DNA of 64,000 nucleotides from Flavobacterium sp. LC2016-13 (GCF_009707955.1 NZ_WMDQ01000003.1:62001-126000), one strand, 5' to 3'; shown: positions 18,914 through 28,474, counted from the first letter of the stretch. The notes: a model not told the origin generated them from the letters alone. Program-made: numbers and translations.

Positions 18914-19168
18914 ATGAACAAAGAAGAACTTATCGCTAAACTAAAATTGATCATAAAGCCATATACTACGAATACAGAAGCGTATGACAACCTTACGGAA
19001 AATACTGATTTCATTAACGATCTGAGTATAAATTCAGCTAATTTGGTAGATATTGTCCTGGATATTGAAGAAGCTTTTGATGTCGTAATAGATAACGTAG
19101 ATATGGAACGCATGCTTGATGTTAAAACCGCTGTCGAAATCATAGAAACAAAACTGGCCGCAAAATGA
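18914..19168 (+). CDS. Acyl carrier protein of the PKS cluster
   Basis: An 84-residue acidic four-helix carrier protein. The phosphopantetheine-bearing serine is Ser41 in LSINSANLVD. The classical DSL triplet is changed to NSA, an unusual variant that may help a dedicated partner tell it from the fatty-acid ACP. It follows the ketosynthase by 4 bp and overlaps the start of the phosphopantetheinyl transferase (ATGA). Together with that transferase it makes a self-sufficient carrier system. Confidence 0.88.
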   Translation: MNKEELIAKLKLIIKPYTTNTEAYDNLTENTDFINDLSINSANLVDIVLDIEEAFDVVIDNVDMERMLDVKTAVEIIETKLAAK

Positions 19169-19668
19169 TCGGAAATGATGTTATAGATATTCTGCAATCT
19201 CGAAAAGAAAGCAATTGGCAACGCAAGGGTTTTATAGAAAAACTATTTACCATTGAAGAACAATTGCTTATTTCAAACGCATCAAATCCTGAAATCATGG
19301 TTTGGATGCTTTGGAGTATGAAAGAAGCTGCTTATAAAATCTACAACCGAAAAACAAAACGAAGAGAATATATTCCTCAAAAACTGGTTTGTTCAATAAT
19401 ATCGCAAAACAAAAATCTTATTACCGGGAATGTTATCTGTTCCGGAAACCTATACCATACACAAACAATTCTTTCTGATAAAAATATCCATACGATTGCA
19501 GTCAATCTTTTAGAAAATCTGAATCATGTAATAGAAATTGAAAAAAAATCTATTATTAAAGACAAAAATGGAATTCCGTATTGGATAAATTCTTCATCAA
19601 ATACAATGCAGGATGTTTCTATAAGTCATCATGGTCGATTTGAAAAAGTCGTTACCATAAAATCCTAA
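19165..19668 (+). CDS. 4'-phosphopantetheinyl transferase of the PKS cluster
   Basis: A 167-residue AcpS/Sfp-superfamily enzyme that moves phosphopantetheine from CoA to an ACP serine. Seen are the N-terminal IGNDVIDI motif, the metal/CoA motif WSMKEAAYK near residue 50 and the C-terminal ISHHGRF. The length is between AcpS (about 120 aa) and Sfp (about 220 aa). Its start overlaps the ACP stop, so the ACP is almost certainly its substrate. It is the last gene of the cluster; the next 227 bp lead to a TonB-dependent receptor with its own promoter. Confidence 0.88.
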   Translation: MIGNDVIDILQSRKESNWQRKGFIEKLFTIEEQLLISNASNPEIMVWMLWSMKEAAYKIYNRKTKRREYIPQKLVCSIISQNKNLITGNVICSGNLYHTQTILSDKNIHTIAVNLLENLNHVIEIEKKSIIKDKNGIPYWINSSSNTMQDVSISHHGRFEKVVTIKS

Positions 19669-19849
19669 ATTAAAATATAAGCTTTAATCACATTTTTCTA
19701 TTTTCATTCTATTTTGAAATGTGCTCATTTGTCTTTAAAACAAACAAAACCTTCAATTTTGTAGAAATTCTGAATTTATATCCTTTCTAACATATTTAAA
19801 TAAATTGTTATTAATAAGTGATTATTAAGACTAAATCTAAATAGTTAGT

Positions 19850-19857
19850 TATATTTG
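19850..19857 (+). promoter_or_regulatory. -7 promoter element of the siderophore receptor gene
   Basis: TATATTTG matches TAnnTTTG, 38 bp before the ATG at 19896. A convincing -33 TTTG was not found. No Fur box is asserted. Confidence 0.5.
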
Positions 19858-19895
19858 CGGTCAATATATATAACCCCCATAAATTCATAATTTTT

Positions 19896-22304
19896 ATGCC
19901 TAGATTTTTATTGTGTTTTCTAGTCTCTGTACTGGCAAGCATAACCTCTGTTTATGCCCAATCTACGGGTAACATTTCCGGTCAGATACTTCTTGTTGAC
20001 GGACAGCCTTTTACCTCTGCATCGGTTTCTATAATCGAACTTAACAAATCTACACTTACCGACGAAAAAGGTAATTACAGTTTTAAAAACGTTCCTGCCG
20101 CTACTTATCATATTAAAATACAAGTGTTAGGAGCTGCAGAACAAATTATTGAAACAACAGTTGCTTCAGGACAAACTGTAACAGTTGATTATCAATTACC
20201 TAAAGAAAACGTTATGGCGTTACAGGAAGTTACTGTTTCTGGCACAGTTAACAGGTTTTCTAAAAAAGAAAGTAAATATGTTGCCCGCTTACCGTTAAAA
20301 AACCTTGAAAACCCACAGGTTTATAACACTGTTTCTAAAGAACTTATATTAGAGCAATCTGCTGTTGATTTGGCAAGTGTTTCAAAAAGTGTACCCGGCG
20401 CAGGTATTCCAATGATTGCCAACCAAGGACGTGTAACATTTCGTTCTCGTGGTTTTGAGACAGAGCCAAATGCTCGTAACGGTGTAGCCGGAGCTGTTTT
20501 TGCTACTATCGATCCCGTAAATCTGGAACGTCTGGAAGCTATCAAAGGACCTTCAGCAACGCTTTTTGGTGCAAGTGTATCAAGCAGTTATGGTGGAGTT
20601 TACAATCGTGTAACTAAAAAACCTTATAACGATTTTGGTGGCGAAGTTGCTTATACCGGAGGAAGTTATAATTTTAATCGTCTTACAGTTGATGTTAACA
20701 CGCCGGTTAATGACGATAAAACAGCATTATTTCGCCTTAATGGAGCTTCAACACAACAAAAAAGTTTTCAGGATCTTGGTTTTACTAAAAACATTACGAT
20801 TGCACCAAGCTTCTCCTATCAAATTAACGACAGATTATCATTATTACTTGACGTAGAATTTGGTAAAGAAGAAGGTACATCGGTTGTGCGTTTCAATCCT
20901 TTTAACAAAAGTGGTAAAAGCTTGTCTATTGTAGATATTGCTTTTCCTTATGAAAGAACTTTCATGAGCAATGATTTGGTATACAACACTCAAATGTTGA
21001 ATATCTTCGGACAAATTAATTACAAAATATCTGACGAATGGACTTCTCAAACTATTTTTTCGAGAACTCGTTCTACTATCGATGGTAACATTACTGCAAT
21101 AAACGCACTAAGTGATACTACGGCCCGTGTTCAGGTAATTTCAGGAAATACAAACTTCATCGCAACAGATATTCAGCAAAATTTTATTGGTGATTTTAAA
21201 ATCGGAAAATTTAGAAACCGTATGGTTGTAGGATTAGATTATTATAATAATTATAATGATTTTGACCGTCTTACTATCAATACACCAACTTTTGATTTTA
21301 TAAATCCACCAGCCAATGCAGGTGCGAATCTTCAAATGGTAAATGCTATCGCACAATCAGGAACTGGTTACACGCTGCGTAAAGAAAAAAACAGAGACAA
21401 TACGTATGCAGCTTATGTATCTGATGTATTTAATGTTACAGACAGATTATCTACTATGCTTAGCTTACGTGTAGATCGTTACGAATATCTTGGTGTTTAC
21501 AACATTGCAACTGGCGTTACTGCCGGTGGACTTGGTGCTAATGGTACTTCTGCAGGACCTTATAACCAAACTTCATTATCACAAAAACTTGGTTTAGTAT
21601 ATGAATTGAGTAAAGATCATTTATCATTGTTTACCAATTATATCAATGGTTTCTTAAATAAAAGCGGACAAGCTCTTGATGGTACTGCATTTAAACCGGA
21701 ACACGCTAATCAGCTTGAGTTTGGTGTAAAAGGAGATGTTTTTAATCATCGCCTTGTAGGTACTTTAAGTTATTATGACATACAGGTCGCAAATTCATTA
21801 AGACAAGATCCAACGGATGCTACTTACTCTATACAAGATGGTACTCAGCGAAGCCGTGGTTTTGAAGCTGAATTTACTGCAAATCCTTTTTCAGGTTTCA
21901 ACGTAATAGCAGGTTATGCTTATAATGATAGCGAATACACTAAAGCAGATGCTACTGTAAACGGCCGACGCCCTGCCCTTTCTGGTCCTGCAACTACTGT
22001 AAACTTCTGGTTGAGTTACCGTATCCCTGAAGGTAAATTTCAAGGTCTTGGTGCTGGTTTTGGAGGAAACTATGGTACTATGTCTTATGTTGTTAATACA
22101 GAAACTCCAACAACAACCGGAACACAAATAAATCAGGTTACGATACCAGAATATACTTTGCTTGATGCCGCATTATATTATGACCAGCCTAAATACAGAA
22201 TTAGTTTCAAGGTGAATAACCTTACCAGCGAAAAAACGTGGAATGTAAGATTGACTCCTCAGACTCCCGCTCAATTTTTAGGTAGTTTTGCTTTGAAATT
22301 CTAA
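19896..22304 (+). CDS. TonB-dependent siderophore-type receptor
   Basis: An 802-residue outer-membrane receptor. In order: signal peptide (about 1-21, ending VYAQ), carboxypeptidase-regulatory-like domain (about 25-110, GNISGQILLVDGQPF), plug (about 130-245, with LERLEAIKGPSATLFGAS and GVYNRVTKKP) and a 22-strand barrel ending in a terminal Phe (FALKF). The plug wording KGPSATLFG and the later TLLDAALYYD, FKVNNLTSEKTW are typical of the ferric-siderophore (FhuA/FoxA-like) receptor family. It opens the iron/haem locus and ends at a hairpin terminator. The siderophore itself cannot be identified. Confidence 0.92.
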   Translation: MPRFLLCFLVSVLASITSVYAQSTGNISGQILLVDGQPFTSASVSIIELNKSTLTDEKGNYSFKNVPAATYHIKIQVLGAAEQIIETTVASGQTVTVDYQLPKENVMALQEVTVSGTVNRFSKKESKYVARLPLKNLENPQVYNTVSKELILEQSAVDLASVSKSVPGAGIPMIANQGRVTFRSRGFETEPNARNGVAGAVFATIDPVNLERLEAIKGPSATLFGASVSSSYGGVYNRVTKKPYNDFGGEVAYTGGSYNFNRLTVDVNTPVNDDKTALFRLNGASTQQKSFQDLGFTKNITIAPSFSYQINDRLSLLLDVEFGKEEGTSVVRFNPFNKSGKSLSIVDIAFPYERTFMSNDLVYNTQMLNIFGQINYKISDEWTSQTIFSRTRSTIDGNITAINALSDTTARVQVISGNTNFIATDIQQNFIGDFKIGKFRNRMVVGLDYYNNYNDFDRLTINTPTFDFINPPANAGANLQMVNAIAQSGTGYTLRKEKNRDNTYAAYVSDVFNVTDRLSTMLSLRVDRYEYLGVYNIATGVTAGGLGANGTSAGPYNQTSLSQKLGLVYELSKDHLSLFTNYINGFLNKSGQALDGTAFKPEHANQLEFGVKGDVFNHRLVGTLSYYDIQVANSLRQDPTDATYSIQDGTQRSRGFEAEFTANPFSGFNVIAGYAYNDSEYTKADATVNGRRPALSGPATTVNFWLSYRIPEGKFQGLGAGFGGNYGTMSYVVNTETPTTTGTQINQVTIPEYTLLDAALYYDQPKYRISFKVNNLTSEKTWNVRLTPQTPAQFLGSFALKF

Positions 22305-22376
22305 TATTTAGCGAAAGCAAAATAAATTTTAAAAATGGAATAGCCTGGCTGCATTTTTAAGCTTAAATATACTATT

Positions 22377-22406
22377 GGTTGTCCTCACGGGCAACCTTTA
22401 GTTTTT
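22377..22406 (+). terminator. Terminator after the siderophore receptor
   Basis: GGTTGTCC (22377-22384) pairs with GGGCAACC (22389-22396) around the loop TCAC, with one G-T pair, followed by a T-rich stretch. It separates the receptor from the DUF4198-like gene. Confidence 0.7.
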
Positions 22407-22503
22407 GAAGAAGAACTAAAAATTGTAAACGGGAATTATAATTTGGCGAAATAAAACTAAAAAAAGCATTTTTCCGTCAGATAAATAAATAGATATTATT
22501 GTT

Positions 22504-23241
22504 ATGAAAAATAAAATATTGATCAGATTTTATATCACTTTTTGCTTATACCTTATATGTTCTTTCTCTGCTCATGCCAGCGCATACTGGATCGACGTAA
22601 AAGGCAGTAATAAAATTAATGAACCTGTAAACATCGAATTGTGTTATGGCAGTATGGATGAATATGGTGTACGACACAGAGATACGGGCAAGGAACTTCA
22701 ATTGGCAGGAGATTTTAGAATGCGTATTGTTGATTCTAAAGGTATTGAACAGGAATTACAACTTGTAAAGCAAAAAGATTGCTGGCTGGCAACATTTATT
22801 CCGAAAAATGAAGGACAATATCGTATTATCGGAATTAACGATAAACATCCCGTTGTAGATCGCTCTGCTTCAGGTGGAGAAAACATTTTACCTATAGATT
22901 ATATTTCTGCCTTCTACAATGTTGGTCATTTAAATACATCTCAAATTAATCCAATGCAGAAACTTGATCTTATGACTATTTCTGAAAATGGAAAGATTAC
23001 AGTAAAAGCTTTTTTTGATGGAAAACCTTCAAAACCCGGAACAAAACTTCGTGTATTTAATCCAGAAAACTGGGAAAAAGAAATCGTCCTTAATAAAGAT
23101 GGTGAAGCAACATTTTATCCTACTATGAAAGGATTATATATCATTCGACAAGATTGGGTCGAGCCAGTTTCTGGAATATATCAGAATGTAGCATTTAAAA
23201 GTAAACGCCATCGCTGCAACTTATTTGTGTTGCATCAATAA
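22504..23241 (+). CDS. Exported DUF4198-like protein in the iron locus
   Basis: A 245-residue periplasmic protein with a signal peptide (about 1-26, CSFSAHASAYW). The start of the mature part, HASAYWIDVKG, and the beta-rich body resemble the DUF4198 family, periplasmic proteins often found next to TonB receptors. I am not certain of the family. A second beta domain is suggested around residues 155-240 (GKITVKAFFDGKPSKPG, LRVFNPENWEKEIVL). It lies between two TonB-dependent receptors and may help deliver or release a ligand in the periplasm (inference). Confidence 0.7.
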   Translation: MKNKILIRFYITFCLYLICSFSAHASAYWIDVKGSNKINEPVNIELCYGSMDEYGVRHRDTGKELQLAGDFRMRIVDSKGIEQELQLVKQKDCWLATFIPKNEGQYRIIGINDKHPVVDRSASGGENILPIDYISAFYNVGHLNTSQINPMQKLDLMTISENGKITVKAFFDGKPSKPGTKLRVFNPENWEKEIVLNKDGEATFYPTMKGLYIIRQDWVEPVSGIYQNVAFKSKRHRCNLFVLHQ

Positions 23242-23697
23242 TTAAGTTTTTATCTGTTTTTGGAGATATCATTTTTGAAGAACTTCAGTAAATCAGAATG
23301 AATATCTCCTAACAAAATTGAGAACTAAAATTTAATAATTTATCCCTTTTTCCTTACCGCTGTTTTTCAAAAAATGCATTGTTATTTTTCAATGCAAATT
23401 CCTCCGTAATTCGGTTAAACTTAAAAAAACCGAATACTTCTTTTTTGTTAATTTTTTCTTAAAATTAAAATTTTACAAAATCACATAAAATATTATAAAA
23501 AACTATAATACAATTAATTATAGTCTTTTATTTCAAGCTTAAAATTAAATTACTTTTTCTACTGTTTTTTACTTCTTAAAAAATATGTAAAAAAAATACT
23601 ATTACTATATTATTAATTATTATTTTTACGCAGTCTAAATAAGAATAGTATTTTATTATTATTCGTATCAAAAAGGCAATACGCATATCAATAATAA
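23242..23697 (+). other. Intergenic region between DUF4198-like gene and haem receptor with two hairpins
   Basis: No gene is seen in these 456 bp. GGAGATAT (23262-23269) can pair with ATATCTCC (23302-23309) over a long loop, inside which TGAAG-AA-CTTCA forms a small hairpin. A better terminator is ATTCGGTT (23409-23416) with AACCGAAT (23428-23435) followed by CTTCTTTTTT. The rest, to 23697, is extremely AT-rich and should hold the promoter of the next receptor, but no clean TAnnTTTG was found. Confidence 0.5.
23409..23446 (+). terminator. Rho-independent terminator before the haem receptor gene
   Basis: An 8-bp stem (ATTCGGTT/AACCGAAT) with an 11-nt loop and a following T-run. It ends the DUF4198-like transcript or acts in the leader of the next gene. 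Confidence 0.6.
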
Positions 23698-26082
23698 ATG
23701 AAAAATATAAGCACTTTCAATTCTGTTAAAAAGACTATTACAGGTTTTATTTTACTATCAATTAGTATCGCTCAGGCGCAAAATAATAATGTTATAAGCG
23801 GTTTAATTTATCATTCTGAAAATCCGTTATCACACGCAAAAATAGTATTAGAACCAACTGGTAAAAGTACACTATCTGACAGCAAAGGCTATTTTTTATT
23901 TTCAGGATTAGCAAATGGAATTTACACCATCAGAATCACTACTATGGGTTTTAAAGATTACATACAAGAAGTTACTTTAAACGGACAAGCGATTAAGCCG
24001 CTTCATATACAAATGGAGTCCGGTATTGATCTTAAAGAAGTTAGTGTAACTGGTCGTGCTGTAAAGAACAATCCGGAAACCTTAGTCAATGCACAATACA
24101 GCGCAATGCCAGTAACAATAATAGATCGCAAAACCATAGAACTTATGGGCAGCAGAAGACTTGACGAAATATTAAAAGAACAAACCGGAATTGCTATTGT
24201 AAATAATATCAGTGGCGGAGCCCGTTCTGTTGGTGTTCAGATGCAGGGATTTGGCAGTGAATATATTATGGTTTTGATAGATGGCCAGCCAATGGTTGGG
24301 AGAAATAATGGCAATTTTGATCTTTCCCGAATCAGCGTATCGAATATTGAACGCATTGAAATTATAAAAGGTGCATCTTCCAGCCTTTATGGAAGCGAAG
24401 CACTAGGAGGAACTATTAATATTATTACACGTCATGGCGTCGTTGATCCGCAAATGCAGGCTTCTTTAAGTTATGGATCTTTAAATATAATTGATGCAAC
24501 ACTCGAAGGAGAAACCCCTTTTTTACAAAATAAAGGAACCGCGAATATTGCTGCTAACTATTACAGAACAGACGGTTATAATACCAATTCTAAATACATT
24601 CAAGGCACGACATCTCCGCCTTATGACAACTACAGTTTACAAGGACGATCGCGTTATCAGGTAAACGAAAACAGTTTTCTGGGTTTAAGCGGGCGTTATG
24701 GATTGAGACGTTCTTTCATGCAAAAGGATTTTGGTCTTGGTCATATATCCGGTGATAATCAGGACGAACAGGATCTTAATCTTTCTGTTTCTTTTGACCA
24801 TCGCTTCAATAGTAATTTTAGAAGTATTACAAGATATTATCTCACGCATTATACTGCAGACATGAGCGTTGCGTGGCAACAAAATAATAGTTCGGTAAGT
24901 CAGGATGTTTTTAAACAAACATTACATCGTGTTGAACAACAGTTCTCTTACAGTAACAACAATTCATATCAGCTGGTTGGTGGTATTGGCGGAAGTATCG
25001 AAAACATGAACGATGTTGCGCTAAATGGCGTAAATTCATTAGAAACTTTTTTCTCATACATTCAGGGCGAATGGAATCCTTTTCAAAAATTGAAAGCTGT
25101 TGGCGGATTACGATACGATCATACCAATAACTTTGGAGGAAGATTGAATCCCAGTTTTGGACTTCAGTATTTTATAACGCCCAAAATTACATTTAAAACA
25201 GGTATTGGCACAGGTTTTAAAGCTCCGGATTTCAAGACAAACTACTTAGTGTTTTACAATCCCAGCAGCAATTATCTTGTAATTGGAAACGCCGTGCTCT
25301 CCCCTACACTTCAACAATTACAGCAAGATGGGCAAATAAGCGAAATCAGACAATACGTTTTAAATCAGACAGCGGGAAACTTACAGGCCGAAAAAAGTAC
25401 CTCATACAATGCAGGTTTGGTTCTGGAACCTTCTAAAACTTTTAAAGTTGAGGGAAGTGTTTTTTATCATAAAATAACAAATCAAATTAATAGTATACAA
25501 GTAGCAACGGGCACCAATAACCGAATTATTTATACGTATCAAAACCTGCCCGAAGCGGTAAACAAAGGATTTGAGCTTGCCTTAAAATTGAGTCCGTTAA
25601 AAAATATGGAAATCAGTGTTGGTTATCAATACTTAATTGCAAAAGATTTAAGTGTTAAGGACAGCATTAGGGCAGGAAAATGGCCTTATAGCCAAAACAT
25701 ACATGATCCGGCAACAGGAAATTCTTATGCGCCCCGTCCATCTGATTATTGGGGAATCGAAAACCGTTCGCGCCACATGGCCAATACTTCTATTTTTTAT
25801 CGTTATGATCCCTGGAAAATCAATGCCAATGTCAGGGTCAACTTTAGAGGAAAATATCCTTTTGGAGACCGCAACGGAAACCAGTTTATCGACAAATATG
25901 ACATTTTTGTGAAAGATTATTTTCTGACCAATGCCAGTCTCGAAAAACAACTACTCAAAAACCATCTCAGCATCAGGTTTACTGCTGATAATATTTTTAA
26001 CTACACCGATCCTTTAATGCCCGGACAACCCGGAAGAATACTTCTCGTGGGCATAAGCTATCGTTTTTTTAAAGACCAGTAA
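23698..26082 (+). CDS. TonB-dependent receptor, probable haem/haemoprotein receptor of an HmuY locus
   Basis: A 794-residue outer-membrane receptor. Signal peptide about 1-27 (ISIAQAQ), carboxypeptidase-regulatory-like domain about 33-112, plug about 125-240 (MPVTIIDRKTIELMGSRRLDEI, then IERIEIIKGASSSLYGSEALGGTINI), and a barrel ending LLVGISYRFFKDQ. The plug resembles the BtuB/HmuR class. The directly following genes encode HmuY-like lipoproteins (26 bp and 9 bp gaps), and in Porphyromonas HmuR-HmuY take up haem, so haem is the most likely ligand here (inference from family and context). Vitamin B12 or another metal complex is the main alternative. Confidence 0.9.
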   Translation: MKNISTFNSVKKTITGFILLSISIAQAQNNNVISGLIYHSENPLSHAKIVLEPTGKSTLSDSKGYFLFSGLANGIYTIRITTMGFKDYIQEVTLNGQAIKPLHIQMESGIDLKEVSVTGRAVKNNPETLVNAQYSAMPVTIIDRKTIELMGSRRLDEILKEQTGIAIVNNISGGARSVGVQMQGFGSEYIMVLIDGQPMVGRNNGNFDLSRISVSNIERIEIIKGASSSLYGSEALGGTINIITRHGVVDPQMQASLSYGSLNIIDATLEGETPFLQNKGTANIAANYYRTDGYNTNSKYIQGTTSPPYDNYSLQGRSRYQVNENSFLGLSGRYGLRRSFMQKDFGLGHISGDNQDEQDLNLSVSFDHRFNSNFRSITRYYLTHYTADMSVAWQQNNSSVSQDVFKQTLHRVEQQFSYSNNNSYQLVGGIGGSIENMNDVALNGVNSLETFFSYIQGEWNPFQKLKAVGGLRYDHTNNFGGRLNPSFGLQYFITPKITFKTGIGTGFKAPDFKTNYLVFYNPSSNYLVIGNAVLSPTLQQLQQDGQISEIRQYVLNQTAGNLQAEKSTSYNAGLVLEPSKTFKVEGSVFYHKITNQINSIQVATGTNNRIIYTYQNLPEAVNKGFELALKLSPLKNMEISVGYQYLIAKDLSVKDSIRAGKWPYSQNIHDPATGNSYAPRPSDYWGIENRSRHMANTSIFYRYDPWKINANVRVNFRGKYPFGDRNGNQFIDKYDIFVKDYFLTNASLEKQLLKNHLSIRFTADNIFNYTDPLMPGQPGRILLVGISYRFFKDQ

Positions 26083-26108
26083 AACTAATAAACTTTAAAT
26101 ATTCCCAA

Positions 26109-26828
26109 ATGACAACAAACAAAATAATTAAAAAATGGTATATGTTACTGTTGATGCTTACAGCGATCAACTTTATCGCCTGCAGCAGTAGCGAAGAAGA
26201 TACGACTGCTTCACTGGAAGATGGCAAAAGCACCGTAATTAGCGATCTTGCCGGAGACACCGGAGCTTCTATGGGTGACGGAACAAATGGAAAAGAACAA
26301 AGAAGTTTTCACACTTTCCTTTTTCGTTTCAGCGATCAAAAGCAAATTTGGCTTCATACCAAAGCAGATTCTTTGCAATATATGAAAACAGCAGATTGGG
26401 ATATTGCTTTTACAGGACCCTACAACAGCGAGGTTTTTGTAAATAATGCAAAATATCAATACAATCCAGGTTACGAAGGAGTTGCTCAAAATACGGCCGT
26501 AGTACTTCTGAAAGATGCTTATAAAAATGTAATTCAGGCTCCGGCTGACACTGAATTTGATACTAGTGAAATTACTAAAATTGGATGGGCATCTTCTGAA
26601 AGTTCTGCAGGTTGGTTTTATTACAGTTTAAGCAGTCATATTATGCAGGCTATTCCTGATCGTACTTACGCAATAAGACTTCCGAATGGGAAATACGCAA
26701 AACTACAGCTTGTAAATGCTTACAAAGGCAATCCTCCTGCAGTAACAGATCTTAATTGGCCAGCACCTTATTTTACATTCAGATATTATGTTCAGGCTGA
26801 CGGAAGCAAAAATTTAAACACCAAATAA
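26109..26828 (+). CDS. HmuY-family haem-binding lipoprotein
   Basis: A 239-residue surface lipoprotein. The lipobox is INFIACSSS, with Cys25 as the modified residue. HmuY-type features are ADWDIAFTGPYNSEVFVNN, GWFYYSLSSHIMQAIPDRTY and RLPNGKYAKLQLVNAYKGNP. Members of this family capture haem outside the cell and pass it to an HmuR-type receptor, here the TonB receptor 26 bp upstream. The two axial His of Porphyromonas HmuY cannot be assigned with confidence, so ligand binding mode is open. Confidence 0.85.
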   Translation: MTTNKIIKKWYMLLLMLTAINFIACSSSEEDTTASLEDGKSTVISDLAGDTGASMGDGTNGKEQRSFHTFLFRFSDQKQIWLHTKADSLQYMKTADWDIAFTGPYNSEVFVNNAKYQYNPGYEGVAQNTAVVLLKDAYKNVIQAPADTEFDTSEITKIGWASSESSAGWFYYSLSSHIMQAIPDRTYAIRLPNGKYAKLQLVNAYKGNPPAVTDLNWPAPYFTFRYYVQADGSKNLNTK

Positions 26829-26837
26829 TATAATCCT

Positions 26838-27641
26838 ATGAAAAAATTTAAAGCCTCAATTCATAAAATACCACGATCAATACTAACCGTTTTCTTTATT
26901 GCTTCAATACTTACAGCATGTTCATCTGATGATAAATCTGCTGAGGAAAATGGAAATGAAGAAAATCCGGACACAGAAATACCGGATACTAGTTTATACT
27001 ATAAAGTAATTCACGTAAAAAATTATCAGGGAAGTACTTCTGATGAAAATCCTACTGCTCCATCGGCAACTTTGTATTACAGTCTTGAAGAAAATAAAGC
27101 GGTAGAAGGATCATATAAAAAAACACGTAAATGGGACTTAGCTTTTGGTGGACTTTATGCCAGCTTTTTATCAGGTAATAATGGTACCAATACTCAAAAT
27201 AATGGATATCTGGCCGGCGGTAAGGGCGGAATTGCAATTGTAGCAAAACCTTTTAATGATGTTGTTGATATTCCTGCAGACAGCGAGTTTAAAACAGGAA
27301 TTGATCTTATTGGTACAGATGATGCCGGTTCTTTTGGTAATGGAATTGGTTGGTATTTATACGATTTTGGAGGAGAAGTGGTAACAAACGGAACTGATCC
27401 GCAGAAAGCCCACGTAGCTTATGCACTTGGAGAACCGCTTACAATTAACAACGGCACTGTTATTCCGGCAAGAACAGTTATTCTTAAAACCGCAAATGGA
27501 AATTATGCCAAAATTAAAATGATATCTGTTTATAAAGATATTTATACTCCCACAGAATGGTTTAAAGATACGCCTCACATGTACTACACTTTTGATTATG
27601 TGATTGTACCAGCAGGAAGTACCAAATTTGAAATTAAATAA
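26838..27641 (+). CDS. Second HmuY-family lipoprotein
   Basis: A 267-residue lipoprotein with the lipobox SILTACSSDD near residue 28 and an acidic linker (SAEENGNEENPDTEIPD). The body repeats the HmuY pattern: TRKWDLAFGGLYASF, IPADSEFKTG, GIGWYLYDFGG and LKTANGNYAKIKMISVYKD. It follows the first HmuY gene by 9 bp. The phrase IPADSEFKTG has a near match, APADTEFDTS, in the first copy, which points to an old duplication. It probably binds haem or a related ligand at the cell surface. Confidence 0.83.
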   Translation: MKKFKASIHKIPRSILTVFFIASILTACSSDDKSAEENGNEENPDTEIPDTSLYYKVIHVKNYQGSTSDENPTAPSATLYYSLEENKAVEGSYKKTRKWDLAFGGLYASFLSGNNGTNTQNNGYLAGGKGGIAIVAKPFNDVVDIPADSEFKTGIDLIGTDDAGSFGNGIGWYLYDFGGEVVTNGTDPQKAHVAYALGEPLTINNGTVIPARTVILKTANGNYAKIKMISVYKDIYTPTEWFKDTPHMYYTFDYVIVPAGSTKFEIK

Positions 27642-27655
27642 CCAACCCCAATATC

Positions 27656-28387
27656 ATGAATATCAAAAATACCAAATTAAAAACAACCCTGTTTTTTACT
27701 TGTTTATCTCTTTTTAGTCTCTTAACGGCTTGCAGCAGTGAAGAAGACAGATGGACAGATGTAAAAGAAGATCCCGTTACAGAAATTATTACAGATCTTG
27801 ATGCCAGACGAATTATATCTTTTAAAGTAACAAATCCAGGCGAAGAACAAGCGATTTACAGTGCTGTAAATAATATTGAAAAAACGATTACAGTTTATTT
27901 GCCCTCTTACTATCAATACGAATATCTTGAAACTGCTATAACGCTGCCTGAAAAGACAACTATTTCTCCTGTTGCAACAGAATTATTACCGGTTTTTAGT
28001 AAAACTCCTGTAACATATACTACAAAAGCAGCCGATGGCACAACAGCTGTTTATACGGTAAAAGTTGTAATACAGCAACCAACTATTACTCTAAGTGAAT
28101 TATCTACTGCGACAGTACCTTTTACGATTCAGGCAGGAGGTTCAATAACTGTAAAAGGAGAAAATTTCATACCATCTTATGAAGTAACCAAACTGTTTGT
28201 TGTTGATGCACAAGGAAACAAGAAACTGCAGCTGCAACAATACAACGATGGACTTAACATTGCTAGTTTTTATGCTATGTATTCTTTTGGACTTAACACA
28301 GGTTTGCTGCTTGATACTGATTATTGGATCATGATGGAAAGCTACAATTTATCAGTTACTATGAAACTTCCTTTCAGGATAAAATAA
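27656..28387 (+). CDS. Surface lipoprotein with Ig-like domains (DUF5018-like)
   Basis: A 243-residue lipoprotein (lipobox SLLTACSSEE). The first part, ISFKVTNPGEEQAIYS then VYLPSYYQYEYLETAITLP, has the beta-sandwich pattern seen in DUF5018-like modules; the second part (ITVKGENFIPSYEVTKLFV) resembles an IPT/TIG domain. It has no recognised ligand-binding motif. Placed 14 bp after the second HmuY gene, it is probably a cell-surface accessory protein of the haem locus. Family naming is tentative; lipoprotein status is sure. Confidence 0.75.
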   Translation: MNIKNTKLKTTLFFTCLSLFSLLTACSSEEDRWTDVKEDPVTEIITDLDARRIISFKVTNPGEEQAIYSAVNNIEKTITVYLPSYYQYEYLETAITLPEKTTISPVATELLPVFSKTPVTYTTKAADGTTAVYTVKVVIQQPTITLSELSTATVPFTIQAGGSITVKGENFIPSYEVTKLFVVDAQGNKKLQLQQYNDGLNIASFYAMYSFGLNTGLLLDTDYWIMMESYNLSVTMKLPFRIK

Positions 28388-28474
28388 GCCATCAAAATTT
28401 AGAAAAATAAAAATGCCTGTCTTTAATGCAGTGGTAATGAAAGAAGCCAACTAAATCTATTAATATAAAATATT

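Noticed and set aside
14095..19668. Flexirubin or aryl-polyene biosynthesis cluster
   Set aside because: Those clusters carry DarA/DarB-type enzymes, several ketosynthases, an ammonia lyase and outer-membrane export proteins. Here the central enzyme is a type III PKS and none of those is seen.
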